From: a virus
IMG/VR virus record: IMGVR_UViG_3300036790_000240
Location: 1-21,591 of that record
Direction: 5' to 3' (one strand)
Length of the DNA: 21,591 bases
The translations under genes and the position numbers were made by a program. Below, one piece after another: positions 13,080 through 19,718 of this stretch. Positions within the stretch are counted from its first letter, which is position 1. Every line of letters starts with the position of its first letter. A model generated the notes under the pieces. The model worked only from the letters and a program-made list of their open reading frames with translations. It was not told the origin of the DNA and made no database searches.

Positions 13080-15090
13080 TTTGAATGGAATTGTTCGTAA
13101 TGAGGCTGACCGCATTGAACGCATGCTAGAAAGCGTTGCTCCCTTCCTTGCTTACGTCGTTATGGTCGACACGGGCAGCACTGACGATACCAAAGGCAAG
13201 ATCGAACGGTTCTGCGAAGCCAAGCACATCCCCTGTCAGATTTTCGATACTGAGTTCGTGGACTTCTCGCAGGCGCGCAATGCCGCGCTCGCGCACGCGC
13301 GTGCGGTCTGGTGTGAAACGCAAGCGTTCGATTATCTGATGCTGGTCGATGCCGATATGGAACTCAAAGTTTCCGATCCGCAGGTATTCGACGGCCTCAC
13401 TGGTCCCTCCTACGACATTTATCAGTATGCGGGCGCTGTGCATTACCAAAACAGGCGCCTCCTGAAGGCGGATCAGTTCGGTCAGTACCGCGGCGTCACA
13501 CATGAATATCTGGATGTGGAGACAGCCGGTTGTTTGCCGGAACTTGCCGTTTGGTTCCTCGATCATGCGGATGGCTCTAATCGCGTGGACAAGTTCAAGC
13601 GCGACGTACGCCTGTTGAAGGAGGGTCTGCGCGCTGAACCCAACAACGAGCGCTACATGTTCTATTTGGCGCAGTCATATCGGGATGCTGGCGCCCCTGT
13701 TAGTGCAGCCGCATGGTATAAACGGCGCGTGGCGGCCGGCGGGTGGGACGAGGAAGTCTGGCAGGCCCAGTGCAATTATGCCGCTTGTTTGCGTTCCATG
13801 GGAAAATATGACGCCTTTGTAACCGAGACGATGAAGGCGTATCAAATGCGCCCTTCGCGGGCAGAGAGCATCTACGATCTCGCCAAGTATTTCCGAGAGA
13901 AAGGTGAGAACGCGTTGGCGGTCCTCTTTGCTGAAACCGGGGTTGCGATCCCTCCCAGCAAAGATGCGCTCTTTGTCAACGACATGGTCTACCAAACGGG
14001 CTGTCTTGAGGAAGTGTCGATTGCTGGGTTCTACGTTCCGGGCAAGGAAAAGGCCGGCGCCAACGCGACGTACAAGCTAGCCACCATGCAGACGCCGTAT
14101 GGGCAGGCGCGTGAAACGGCGCGCAACAATATGTTCTACTACTTGAAGCCGCTGGTCGAGCACTGTCCATCGTTCACATGGCGATCGATCGACTGGGTGC
14201 CCCCGGTTGAGGGCTGGACCTGCATGAACCCGTCGATCACGACGATGAACGGCTCTCTTGTGATGAACATGCGTACGGTGAATTACCGCATGGACGAGCA
14301 GGGGCGCTATCTGGTTCGCGGCGTATACGATGATGGCACGCTCGGCTGCAATGCGAACGCCGAGAACCCGATCAACACACGTAACTGGCTGCTTCGCGTT
14401 CTTCCAGATTTGACGGTCGCCGGCGCCCAGGAAATCAAACCCCCGGTGCATATGGCGATTGAGTTTCCGTTGGTGGTCGGGTTTGAGGATGTGCGGCTGT
14501 TTGAATGGGGAAAGGAGCTACACGGTTCTGCGACGGTGCGCCAGATCGCACGCGATGGTCAATGCGAGCAAGTCCGATTTCAGATCGAAGACTGGGACAG
14601 CGACCCGCGGATCGGATTACGGTTCACACGCATGTTGCGCGAGCCGCGTGTGGCCGAAAAGAACTGGTCGCCGTGGGTTCGCGGTAGCACGTTGAAATTC
14701 ATGTATCAGCCGGGCCTTGTGGTTGACAAGTATGGGGCCACCGAAGCGATCCATGATACCGGTTTGCACTCTATTGATCTCCGCGGCGGCACGCAGATTG
14801 TGATGTTCCGAGGCGGTTGGTTGTCAGTAGTTCATGAAGCCCGCCAGCTTCCCGGCAGCGCCAAACGCTACTACTGGCATCGGTTTGTCTGGTATGATGA
14901 TAAAGGCGCACTCCAACGCATGTCGGAGCCGTTCGTGTTTAACGATCGCGTTATCGAGTTCGCTGCTGGTATGACGTGGCTTGACGCGAGCCGACTGGTG
15001 ATCTCGTATGGGTTCAAAGACGAGGAAGCCCGTTTGGGAACGATACTCGACACGGACGTTGAAAGGATGCTGGCATGGCCTGTAAAATAA
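13066..15090 (+). CDS. GT2 glycosyltransferase with TPR-like middle and beta-propeller-like C-terminus
   Basis: The 674-residue protein starts with a GT-A fold of family 2: CLNGIVRNEADRIERML (5-21), VVMVDTGSTDDT (31-42) and the metal-binding DXD in MLVDADME (D95, D97). Residues about 180-300 look like TPR-type helical repeats (YMFYLAQSYRDAGAP). The C-terminal half has motifs of a glycosidase-type five-bladed propeller: CMNPSI near 385, GFEDVRLFEWG near 472, GSTLKFMYQPG near 541 and ISYGFKDEEA near 646. It would transfer a sugar from a nucleotide sugar; the propeller may bind or process glycan. The frame opens at GTG 13051, but AAGGAGA at 13054-13060 sets the ATG at 13066. Expression is probably governed by the promoter and hairpin at its start. 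Confidence 0.8.
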   Translation: MVRFCLNGIVRNEADRIERMLESVAPFLAYVVMVDTGSTDDTKGKIERFCEAKHIPCQIFDTEFVDFSQARNAALAHARAVWCETQAFDYLMLVDADMELKVSDPQVFDGLTGPSYDIYQYAGAVHYQNRRLLKADQFGQYRGVTHEYLDVETAGCLPELAVWFLDHADGSNRVDKFKRDVRLLKEGLRAEPNNERYMFYLAQSYRDAGAPVSAAAWYKRRVAAGGWDEEVWQAQCNYAACLRSMGKYDAFVTETMKAYQMRPSRAESIYDLAKYFREKGENALAVLFAETGVAIPPSKDALFVNDMVYQTGCLEEVSIAGFYVPGKEKAGANATYKLATMQTPYGQARETARNNMFYYLKPLVEHCPSFTWRSIDWVPPVEGWTCMNPSITTMNGSLVMNMRTVNYRMDEQGRYLVRGVYDDGTLGCNANAENPINTRNWLLRVLPDLTVAGAQEIKPPVHMAIEFPLVVGFEDVRLFEWGKELHGSATVRQIARDGQCEQVRFQIEDWDSDPRIGLRFTRMLREPRVAEKNWSPWVRGSTLKFMYQPGLVVDKYGATEAIHDTGLHSIDLRGGTQIVMFRGGWLSVVHEARQLPGSAKRYYWHRFVWYDDKGALQRMSEPFVFNDRVIEFAAGMTWLDASRLVISYGFKDEEARLGTILDTDVERMLAWPVK

Positions 15091-15725
15091 AGGTCGTGAC
15101 AGGCTACATCCCGCTTGCTGAGCATCCGCGGCCACCCGAGGAATACGGCGCGCTTGGGGAGAAGCTGCGCGAGCTACGCGTGCCGGTCCAGCCGTTCTAT
15201 GCCAACGTCACGTCGACGTGGCTGTATCAGATGATCGCGGCGCTCCCGTTTGCCCCGACGTGGTCGGTGGACGACAACGGCCTGAAGAATACTCTGCCGT
15301 ATCATTGTGTGCAGCACCAAAAGTTCCAGTGGCTTTTCGACGCGGCAAAGATGGACCCGGAGCCGGACACGTTCGTATGGGTTGATTATGGTTTGGCGCA
15401 TATCCCGCGCTGGTCTACAGGAGGTATGAATGTCTTTTTATCGCGTATTCGCCGCGGTGATTTCGCGATCCCTGGATGTCATCAACGAGCCGATATTCGT
15501 GACGATAAGCCTTGTTGGCGGTTTTGCGGTGGTCTTATGGTTGTTCCGCGCAGCAATATCGGTCCACTGAAGAATTTGATCCAAGCGATGGCGCTTTTGC
15601 ATGCGAGTGCCACGAAGAACATCACTTGGGAAGTGAACACGCTTGCTCGCGTTGAGCAGACGGACCGGCTGCCTATTCGTTGGTATCAAGCCGACCATGA
15701 CGCCTCTATGTATGAGAACTATTGA
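15075..15725 (+). CDS. Glycosyltransferase-like protein, resembling HtrL/YibB family
   Basis: This 216-residue protein starts with KVVTGYIPL and an HPRPPEEYGALG segment, then FVWVDYGLAH and CGGLMVVPR further on. The order resembles the HtrL/YibB/WlaTC group, in which a WxDxG-like motif plays the part of a metal or donor site. Membership is tentative. It overlaps the previous glycosyltransferase by 16 bases and has AAGGA upstream, so the two are almost certainly co-translated and act in one pathway, probably adding successive sugars. No signal peptide or membrane helix is seen; it should work in the cytoplasm. A non-catalytic glycan-related role is the alternative. Confidence 0.5.
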   Translation: MACKIKVVTGYIPLAEHPRPPEEYGALGEKLRELRVPVQPFYANVTSTWLYQMIAALPFAPTWSVDDNGLKNTLPYHCVQHQKFQWLFDAAKMDPEPDTFVWVDYGLAHIPRWSTGGMNVFLSRIRRGDFAIPGCHQRADIRDDKPCWRFCGGLMVVPRSNIGPLKNLIQAMALLHASATKNITWEVNTLARVEQTDRLPIRWYQADHDASMYENY

Positions 15726-16090
15726 TGGGCGGTCGGGCTGCAGCAGAACGTTGGCGAAAAGCCCATCCTAAGCGCGCACGCGAAATTCGTCGGAAAGCCG
15801 CTGCAGTTTGGCGCAATAAACACCCGGATCATGCTAAAGCTGCGGATCGCGCGAAGCATCTTTTGAAAAAATATGGCCTTACTATACCTGAATGGGAGCA
15901 ACGCTTTAATATACAAGGCAATCGCTGTGCGGTATGTGGATCAGGAACTGGGCCTTGGGCGACTGACCATGACCATATTACAGGAAAACTTCGAGATATC
16001 TTGTGTTTGCAATGTAATACCGATTTAGGCTTGATTGAAAATCGAACCCGCGTTACTCTTTTACAAACGTATTTGGAGAAGTGGCTATGA
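15725..16090 (+). CDS. Endonuclease VII-type HNH nuclease, second copy
   Basis: The 121-residue protein repeats the layout of the nuclease at 5578-5922: basic N-terminus, KKYGLTIPEWEQRF, CAVC (68-71), TDHDH (80-84) and ILCLQCN (92-98). All zinc and HNH positions are intact. The two are family members, not recent copies, since they differ at most positions outside the motifs. The DNA is visibly AT-richer than the flanking sugar genes, and it interrupts a glycan operon, both signs of a mobile homing-type gene. Yet its start overlaps the previous stop (TGATG) and its stop overlaps the next start (ATGA), so it sits without damage in the operon. TTG at 15722 is an alternative start. Confidence 0.85.
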   Translation: MGGRAAAERWRKAHPKRAREIRRKAAAVWRNKHPDHAKAADRAKHLLKKYGLTIPEWEQRFNIQGNRCAVCGSGTGPWATDHDHITGKLRDILCLQCNTDLGLIENRTRVTLLQTYLEKWL

Positions 16091-16689
16091 GCACGTTTTA
16101 CTCATTCGAGGATTGGTGCGAGCGCGTGCTGCATCCAGAGGATACGAACCCGTGGAATTTTCGCACATGGGCGTTCTACGCAGAATACCGGACCAAATAT
16201 GCGATCGCCAAGATGGTGGCGCCGACCTCGATCCTGGAAATTGGGGTGCGATTTGGCTACGGCGCGCATTCGTTCCTGCTGGCATCGCCGGCGGCGCGGT
16301 ATGTCGGCTTGGACTTTGACGAGCCGAGTTGGGGGCCCTACAAAGGCAAGCCGCGAGAATGGGCTGAGAAGCATCTGCGCGAATATTTTCCGGGGGCGCC
16401 GATTGTTACAGTTGCCTGTAACACGCAAACAGAAGACCTCCCGTCGCTTGCAATGGCGGACCTTGTTCATATTGACGCCGACCACTCGCTTGAAGGTGCG
16501 CTGCGCGACATGATCAATTTCTGGCCGTTCACTCGTAAAGTGATGGTCGTGGACGACTATGCAGACATTCCTGCAGTCCGTGATGCTGTCAAGAATTTCA
16601 TAGAGCATGAGCCACGCACCATTCTTTTGCCGATCGCATCTATGCGTGGATCGGCGATCCTCGTGCGGGATGGGTGGAGAGGGCCATGA
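16087..16689 (+). CDS. Class I SAM-dependent methyltransferase-like protein
   Basis: This 200-residue protein has a class I methyltransferase core of the Methyltransf_24 type: ILEIGVRFGYGAHSFL (49-64, with E51, G53 and G57), YVGLDFDEP (72-80), DLVHIDADHSLEGALRD, and VMVVDDYADIPAVRDAV toward the end. It would methylate an unknown acceptor. Its place between glycosyltransferase genes, with ATGA overlaps on both sides, points to a sugar or glycan. GGAGAAG six bases upstream supports the ATG at 16087. Copy 5 of the dyad lies within it. Its length and motif order are similar to the methyltransferase at 84-650. Confidence 0.68.
   Translation: MSTFYSFEDWCERVLHPEDTNPWNFRTWAFYAEYRTKYAIAKMVAPTSILEIGVRFGYGAHSFLLASPAARYVGLDFDEPSWGPYKGKPREWAEKHLREYFPGAPIVTVACNTQTEDLPSLAMADLVHIDADHSLEGALRDMINFWPFTRKVMVVDDYADIPAVRDAVKNFIEHEPRTILLPIASMRGSAILVRDGWRGP
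16404..16423. promoter_or_regulatory. Dispersed dyad, copy 5 (inside methyltransferase gene)
   Basis: TGTTACAG-TTGC-CTGTAACA is a perfect 8-bp dyad with a 4-base centre, in the middle of the methyltransferase gene. The reading frame crosses its two arms differently (GTT ACA against TGT AAC), so a repeated peptide does not explain the symmetry here. Confidence 0.75.
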
Positions 16690-17339
16690 ACCTGTTGCAC
16701 CTAATCACGTCGTGCGACCGGGATCGCCATAACGGCGCCAACCAAGCCTGCCGCGATACGTGGCTGCGGGAGTGGGGCAGTCTGGTCCCTTACAAGTTTA
16801 TCGTGGGGCGTCCCTGCAAGTCGATCCTGCCAGATGAACTATGGGTCGATACACCAGATGATTTCGGGAATGTCGTATTCAAAGAGCGCATGGCTTACGA
16901 ATGGGCCTATGCGCACTATTATGATTTCGTCTATATCTCGTCGCCCGACTGTTATCGGATCATCCCGCGGATGCTCGCCAGCGGTTTCGAGAACCACGAC
17001 TACGTCGGCTCCAAGGCCCCCAACGAGAACCATTGCGGCGGGTGCGGTTACTGGTTGAGTGCGAAGGCGATCGATGCGTTACTCACGCAGGACGTGATCA
17101 TCGATTATCCCGATCGCTCCGCTGGTCGCGCGATGGCGGCCGCTGGCATTCCGCTGGTTGACGACACGCGCTACTGGGGCGCCCCCGGTCAGGATGGCGG
17201 CAAGCCGTTTGATCCTAACGCGCCGGGGGTGTGGGACACTGGCATCGTCGGGGTCAATCTCGGCCGCGGCACGGGAAATTTCGATCCGAAGTGGATGCGT
17301 GAATGCCACGCGAGCTATATGCAATGGAGCGCAAAATGA
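16686..17339 (+). CDS. GT31-like glycosyltransferase
   Basis: This 217-residue protein resembles the galactosyltransferase/Fringe group. It has QACRDTWLREWG (20-31, compare the family's RRxxIRxTW), YKFIVGRP (36-43), and CGGCGYWLSAKAIDALL (117-133, matching the family's glycine-rich YxSGGGYVLS block). It should add a hexose to a glycan or protein. The position of the metal-binding DXD is occupied by SSPDCY (85-90), a degenerate version, so metal dependence or activity is uncertain. It starts at an ATGA overlap with the methyltransferase and has GAGAGG upstream. The short size implies a minimal catalytic domain without membrane anchor. Confidence 0.55.
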   Translation: MNLLHLITSCDRDRHNGANQACRDTWLREWGSLVPYKFIVGRPCKSILPDELWVDTPDDFGNVVFKERMAYEWAYAHYYDFVYISSPDCYRIIPRMLASGFENHDYVGSKAPNENHCGGCGYWLSAKAIDALLTQDVIIDYPDRSAGRAMAAAGIPLVDDTRYWGAPGQDGGKPFDPNAPGVWDTGIVGVNLGRGTGNFDPKWMRECHASYMQWSAK

Positions 17340-17524
17340 CCAAATCTGTCACGGTGGCGCAGTTTCTGCACAAGTCGCCGGCCCGTGTCCTGGCGGCATG
17401 GTATGCGCCAAAAGGCCTCGCTCACCGGCGCGTGCGTAACCTGTTTGTTCGCATCAACGGAAAAAGCGTACACCCTGGTCCCCGTGCCGGTATCAAACGC
17501 TGGATGCGATTTCATCGCGCGTGA
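17336..17524 (+). CDS. Small basic protein of unknown function
   Basis: The 62-residue product overlaps the previous stop as ATGA, which supports the ATG at 17336. It is strongly basic, with many Arg and Lys (HRRVRNLFVRINGKS, IKRWMRFHRA), and has one tryptophan near the middle and one near the end. A nucleic-acid-binding or virion-internal role is possible. I do not recognise a family. It closes the glycan gene cluster before the gap at 17525-17598. Confidence 0.55.
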   Translation: MTKSVTVAQFLHKSPARVLAAWYAPKGLAHRRVRNLFVRINGKSVHPGPRAGIKRWMRFHRA

Positions 17525-17555
17525 GTTAAGCAGTTCTTCACGTTCGCGTCGTACA

Positions 17556-17590
17556 CCCAAATCCAGGTGAATATCACCTTCCGATTTGGG
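17556..17590 (+). promoter_or_regulatory. Hairpin overlapping the ribosome binding site of the 17599 gene
   Basis: CCCAAATC (17556-17563) pairs exactly with GATTTGGG (17583-17590), and inside it GGTGA (17566-17570) pairs with TCACC (17574-17578) around an ATA loop. The right arm includes the first GGG of the GGGAG site (17588-17592) that serves the ATG at 17599. The fold could limit translation or be an RNase processing point. No T-run follows. Confidence 0.5.
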
Positions 17591-17598
17591 AGACGACC

Positions 17599-17895
17599 AT
17601 GGCCAATGGTTTCAAGTCCGGTGTCAAGGATACCGGCAGCGTTGCTGAACTCAAGGGTAAGGGCGGCGCCAAGAAAGTCGACCGCAACGAGAGTTCGCAC
17701 GACGTGACGTTTGCCGAGGGCGGCGACACGAAGATGTTCGGTGAACAGTCGGCTGGCGAGCAGAAGCCCGGCGGAACTGCCCATACTGAAACATCCGCTC
17801 CCGGCGCCGATTTTGCGTCCGGCGGCAAAGGTAAGATGTTCGGTTTCCGCCCCAGCACGCCTGCGCAGGATGGCTGCACGGCGCCACGGGGTTAA
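17599..17895 (+). CDS. Small virion-cluster protein with two KMFG repeats
   Basis: This 98-residue protein contains the same short motif twice: GGDTKMFGEQSAGEQKPGGT (about 41-60) and GGKGKMFGFRPSTPAQDGCT (about 74-93). This is an internal duplication around G-G-x-x-K-M-F-G. The KMFG motif recurs, as I recall, in small phage proteins encoded just before capsid genes, where the function is unknown. The protein is Gly/Lys-rich, with no membrane segment. GGGAG at 17588-17592 sets the start, and a hairpin partly covers it. It begins the four-gene run leading to the scaffold. Confidence 0.6.
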   Translation: MANGFKSGVKDTGSVAELKGKGGAKKVDRNESSHDVTFAEGGDTKMFGEQSAGEQKPGGTAHTETSAPGADFASGGKGKMFGFRPSTPAQDGCTAPRG

Positions 17896-17898
17896 GCC

Positions 17899-18117
17899 AT
17901 GGCCGGCGGTCTCGCGATCAAAGCAGGCAAAGGGGGACACAAGAACGTCCCCACGCCGGGCATTCGCCCGGATTTCGTGCTCGGGTCTCGCCCCCAGAGT
18001 CTGCGCCAGTCCCCTGTTCCGCGGATCAAGCCTGCCGCATCTGGCACGCGTGATTACGGCAAGCAGCCCCCATCCCCCGGTATGTCAAGTTTCGGCGACA
18101 CCGGGCAACTGAGTTAA
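17899..18117 (+). CDS. Small Gly/Pro-rich virion-cluster protein
   Basis: The 72-residue product is basic at its start (GLAIKAGKGGHKNV) and Pro/Ser-rich after that, with little predicted structure. Its ATG comes three bases after the previous stop, so it is probably translated with it. Composition and place match the small unknown proteins that many podovirus-like phages encode between portal and scaffold genes. No function can be assigned. Confidence 0.5.
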   Translation: MAGGLAIKAGKGGHKNVPTPGIRPDFVLGSRPQSLRQSPVPRIKPAASGTRDYGKQPPSPGMSSFGDTGQLS

Positions 18118-18121
18118 GGCC

Positions 18122-18352
18122 ATGGTCTTCAAGAACCAGTTGACCCCTCTGTCGAAAGGTGGCGCGATCCACAAACACAAGGGAAAGGGCTCTGAGCAAG
18201 CGCCCATGCCCGATCGCAATACGTTGACTTCTCTGCAGAAGCCGGCGACGAACTCCATCAATAATTACGCCAAGGCAGCCCCGATGCCAATGCCCATGCC
18301 GCCCGCCGCCGGTGGCCTTGGAAGTGGTGATTGGAGCGGAAACGGGCAGTAA
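18122..18352 (+). CDS. Small basic virion-cluster protein
   Basis: This 76-residue protein has a basic N-terminal half (LSKGGAIHKHKGKGSEQ) and a methionine/proline repeat near the end (PMPMPMPP), then a Gly-rich tail. It begins four bases after the previous stop and its own TAA overlaps the next ATG as TAATG. These junctions support expression as one operon with its neighbours. The His/Lys cluster suggests nucleic acid binding or a flexible virion peptide. No family is recognised. Confidence 0.5.
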   Translation: MVFKNQLTPLSKGGAIHKHKGKGSEQAPMPDRNTLTSLQKPATNSINNYAKAAPMPMPMPPAAGGLGSGDWSGNGQ

Positions 18353-18600
18353 TGGCTCAAGGTTTGAACCCCCTCATGCAGACGCTTAATCGTCTGCGTA
18401 AGATCGACCCATCGATTTTTCAGGACTGCGTTAACGACTTGGCAAACTATACGGCCGAAGTCGTAGTCATGACGGTGGAAGCCCCACCCGATGCCGTGCT
18501 TGAAATGCAGGGCCGCGCCAGACAGGCGCGTGCTTTTCTCAGGGCCTTCCGGGAGTGCCATCTATCGGAACGTCCACAACAGCGGTCTCCGTCGCCATAG
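18352..18600 (+). CDS. Small helical protein of unknown function
   Basis: The 82-residue product is mostly helical by eye, with an acidic middle (VVVMTVEAPPDAVLEMQG) and basic ends (ARQARAFLRAF near 55-65). There is a single cysteine early and one in FRECHLSE. The start at 18352 shares a base with the preceding stop. It lies directly before the scaffold gene. Size, charge pattern and place allow a virion or assembly-helper role, but nothing in the sequence proves one. Confidence 0.5.
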   Translation: MAQGLNPLMQTLNRLRKIDPSIFQDCVNDLANYTAEVVVMTVEAPPDAVLEMQGRARQARAFLRAFRECHLSERPQQRSPSP

Positions 18601-18624
18601 GCCACGGACGCCAAGGAGAATATT

Positions 18625-19677
18625 ATGGCCCCCACCCATCTTGCCCCGATCGATCCCGATGTTCCTGTTCCTCCCGCGGTAAAAGCTGCTGCTGCGCGCG
18701 CCGAGGCGATCCACGCTCAGGCGTATAACACGCCGCCCGCACCTGAGGCCGCGCCGGCCCCTGTGGCTGTCGCCGCGCCGGCTCCTGCGCCTGTGGCCGC
18801 GCCCGTCGCCGCGGCGGCTCCTGAGCCTGCGCTGGCTCCTGTTACAGCGCCTGTAACGGCGCCCGCACCTGAGGCCGCCCCGGCACCCGATGTGGACTGG
18901 CAGGCGCGCTATAGCGCTATGAAGGGCCGGTTCGATCAGAGCCAGAGCATGATCAACGAGCTACAAGGTCAAGTCAGCCAGCTTGGCGATGAAGTCGTGC
19001 GGCATACCCAATTGGCGCAGACCCGGGCGCCGCAGACGCGCTCCCTGCCGGTTCCGCTCTTGACAGCCGAGGACGAAAAGACATTCGGCCCTGAACTGAT
19101 CGACGTTGTCCGCCGTGCCGCGCAGTCAGCGGTGGCGCCGATCGTGTCCGAGGTCGAGCAGCGCACACAGCGTTTGACCCAGCAAGTTCAGCAAAATACG
19201 ATGGCCACTCTTTACGAGCGGCTGGATGGCGACATGCCGGACTGGCGGGCCATCAATATGAACCCGCGCTTCAAGGCGTGGCTGGCTTTACGCGATCTTT
19301 ACTCTGGTGCTGTAAAGCGAGAACTGTTGATGGACGCATTCCGACGGGCCGATGCCCCTCGGGTCTTGACGTTCTTCAAAGGGTTCGTCTCTGACGAACA
19401 AGCTACGGGCCAGTTACCAGCCCCGCAGCCCGGCGCACAGCCCGATCCGGCTCTGTTCCGCGCCCCAGCGGTTCCCCTGGAAACTTTGTCGACCCCTGGC
19501 AGAGCGCATCCGGCGAGCACGACGAGTGCGACGGCGGACAAACCTGTTTTCACCCGCGACAATATTCGCTGGTTCTACTCCAACGAGGGTATCGGTGCCT
19601 ACGCAGGTAGGCCGGACGCTCGGAAGGCGGACGAACAGCGCATCTTTGATGCACAGCGAGACGGTCGCGTCCGTTAA
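18625..19677 (+). CDS. Scaffold-like protein
   Basis: This 350-residue protein is placed immediately upstream of the major capsid gene and has the composition of a capsid scaffold. It has a long Pro/Ala-rich disordered section (about 25-90), then a coiled-coil-like segment with MKGRFDQSQSMINELQGQV and VEQRTQRLTQQVQQN. A folded region with Trp and aromatic residues and a flexible tail follow. Scaffolds shape the prohead and then leave. Within the Pro/Ala section PAPEAAPAP occurs twice in frame, 126 bases apart, showing repeat expansion. AAGGAG precedes the ATG. Copy 6 of the dyad lies between those repeats. A minor head protein is the alternative. Confidence 0.7.
   Translation: MAPTHLAPIDPDVPVPPAVKAAAARAEAIHAQAYNTPPAPEAAPAPVAVAAPAPAPVAAPVAAAAPEPALAPVTAPVTAPAPEAAPAPDVDWQARYSAMKGRFDQSQSMINELQGQVSQLGDEVVRHTQLAQTRAPQTRSLPVPLLTAEDEKTFGPELIDVVRRAAQSAVAPIVSEVEQRTQRLTQQVQQNTMATLYERLDGDMPDWRAINMNPRFKAWLALRDLYSGAVKRELLMDAFRRADAPRVLTFFKGFVSDEQATGQLPAPQPGAQPDPALFRAPAVPLETLSTPGRAHPASTTSATADKPVFTRDNIRWFYSNEGIGAYAGRPDARKADEQRIFDAQRDGRVR
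18840..18857. promoter_or_regulatory. Dispersed dyad, copy 6 (inside scaffold gene)
   Basis: TGTTACAG-CGC-CTGTAAC has a perfect 7-bp core and a 3-base centre. It encodes part of a repeated Pro-Val-Thr-Ala unit, which could account for some of the symmetry. However, it uses GTT, ACA and GTA in a stretch where nearby valines are mostly GTG or GTC. Confidence 0.6.
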
Positions 19678-19679
19678 CC

Positions 19680-19702
19680 ACGAGGATCAACACGATCCTC
19701 GT
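19680..19702 (+). promoter_or_regulatory. Hairpin between scaffold and major capsid genes
   Basis: ACGAGGATC (19680-19688) pairs exactly with GATCCTCGT (19694-19702) around an AACAC loop, in the 41-base gap before the capsid gene. No T-run follows. It lies just upstream of the ribosome binding site GAGGAA, which stays free. It could protect or define the 5' end of a capsid mRNA and so let the capsid be made in large excess over scaffold. Confidence 0.6.
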
Positions 19703-19718
19703 AACTGAGGAACGTGCT

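Noticed and set aside
18735-18880. 19-base direct repeat in the scaffold gene as a mobile-element footprint
   Set aside because: The copies are in frame 126 bases apart and encode the same PAPEAAPAP unit, so simple repeat expansion in a disordered region explains them.
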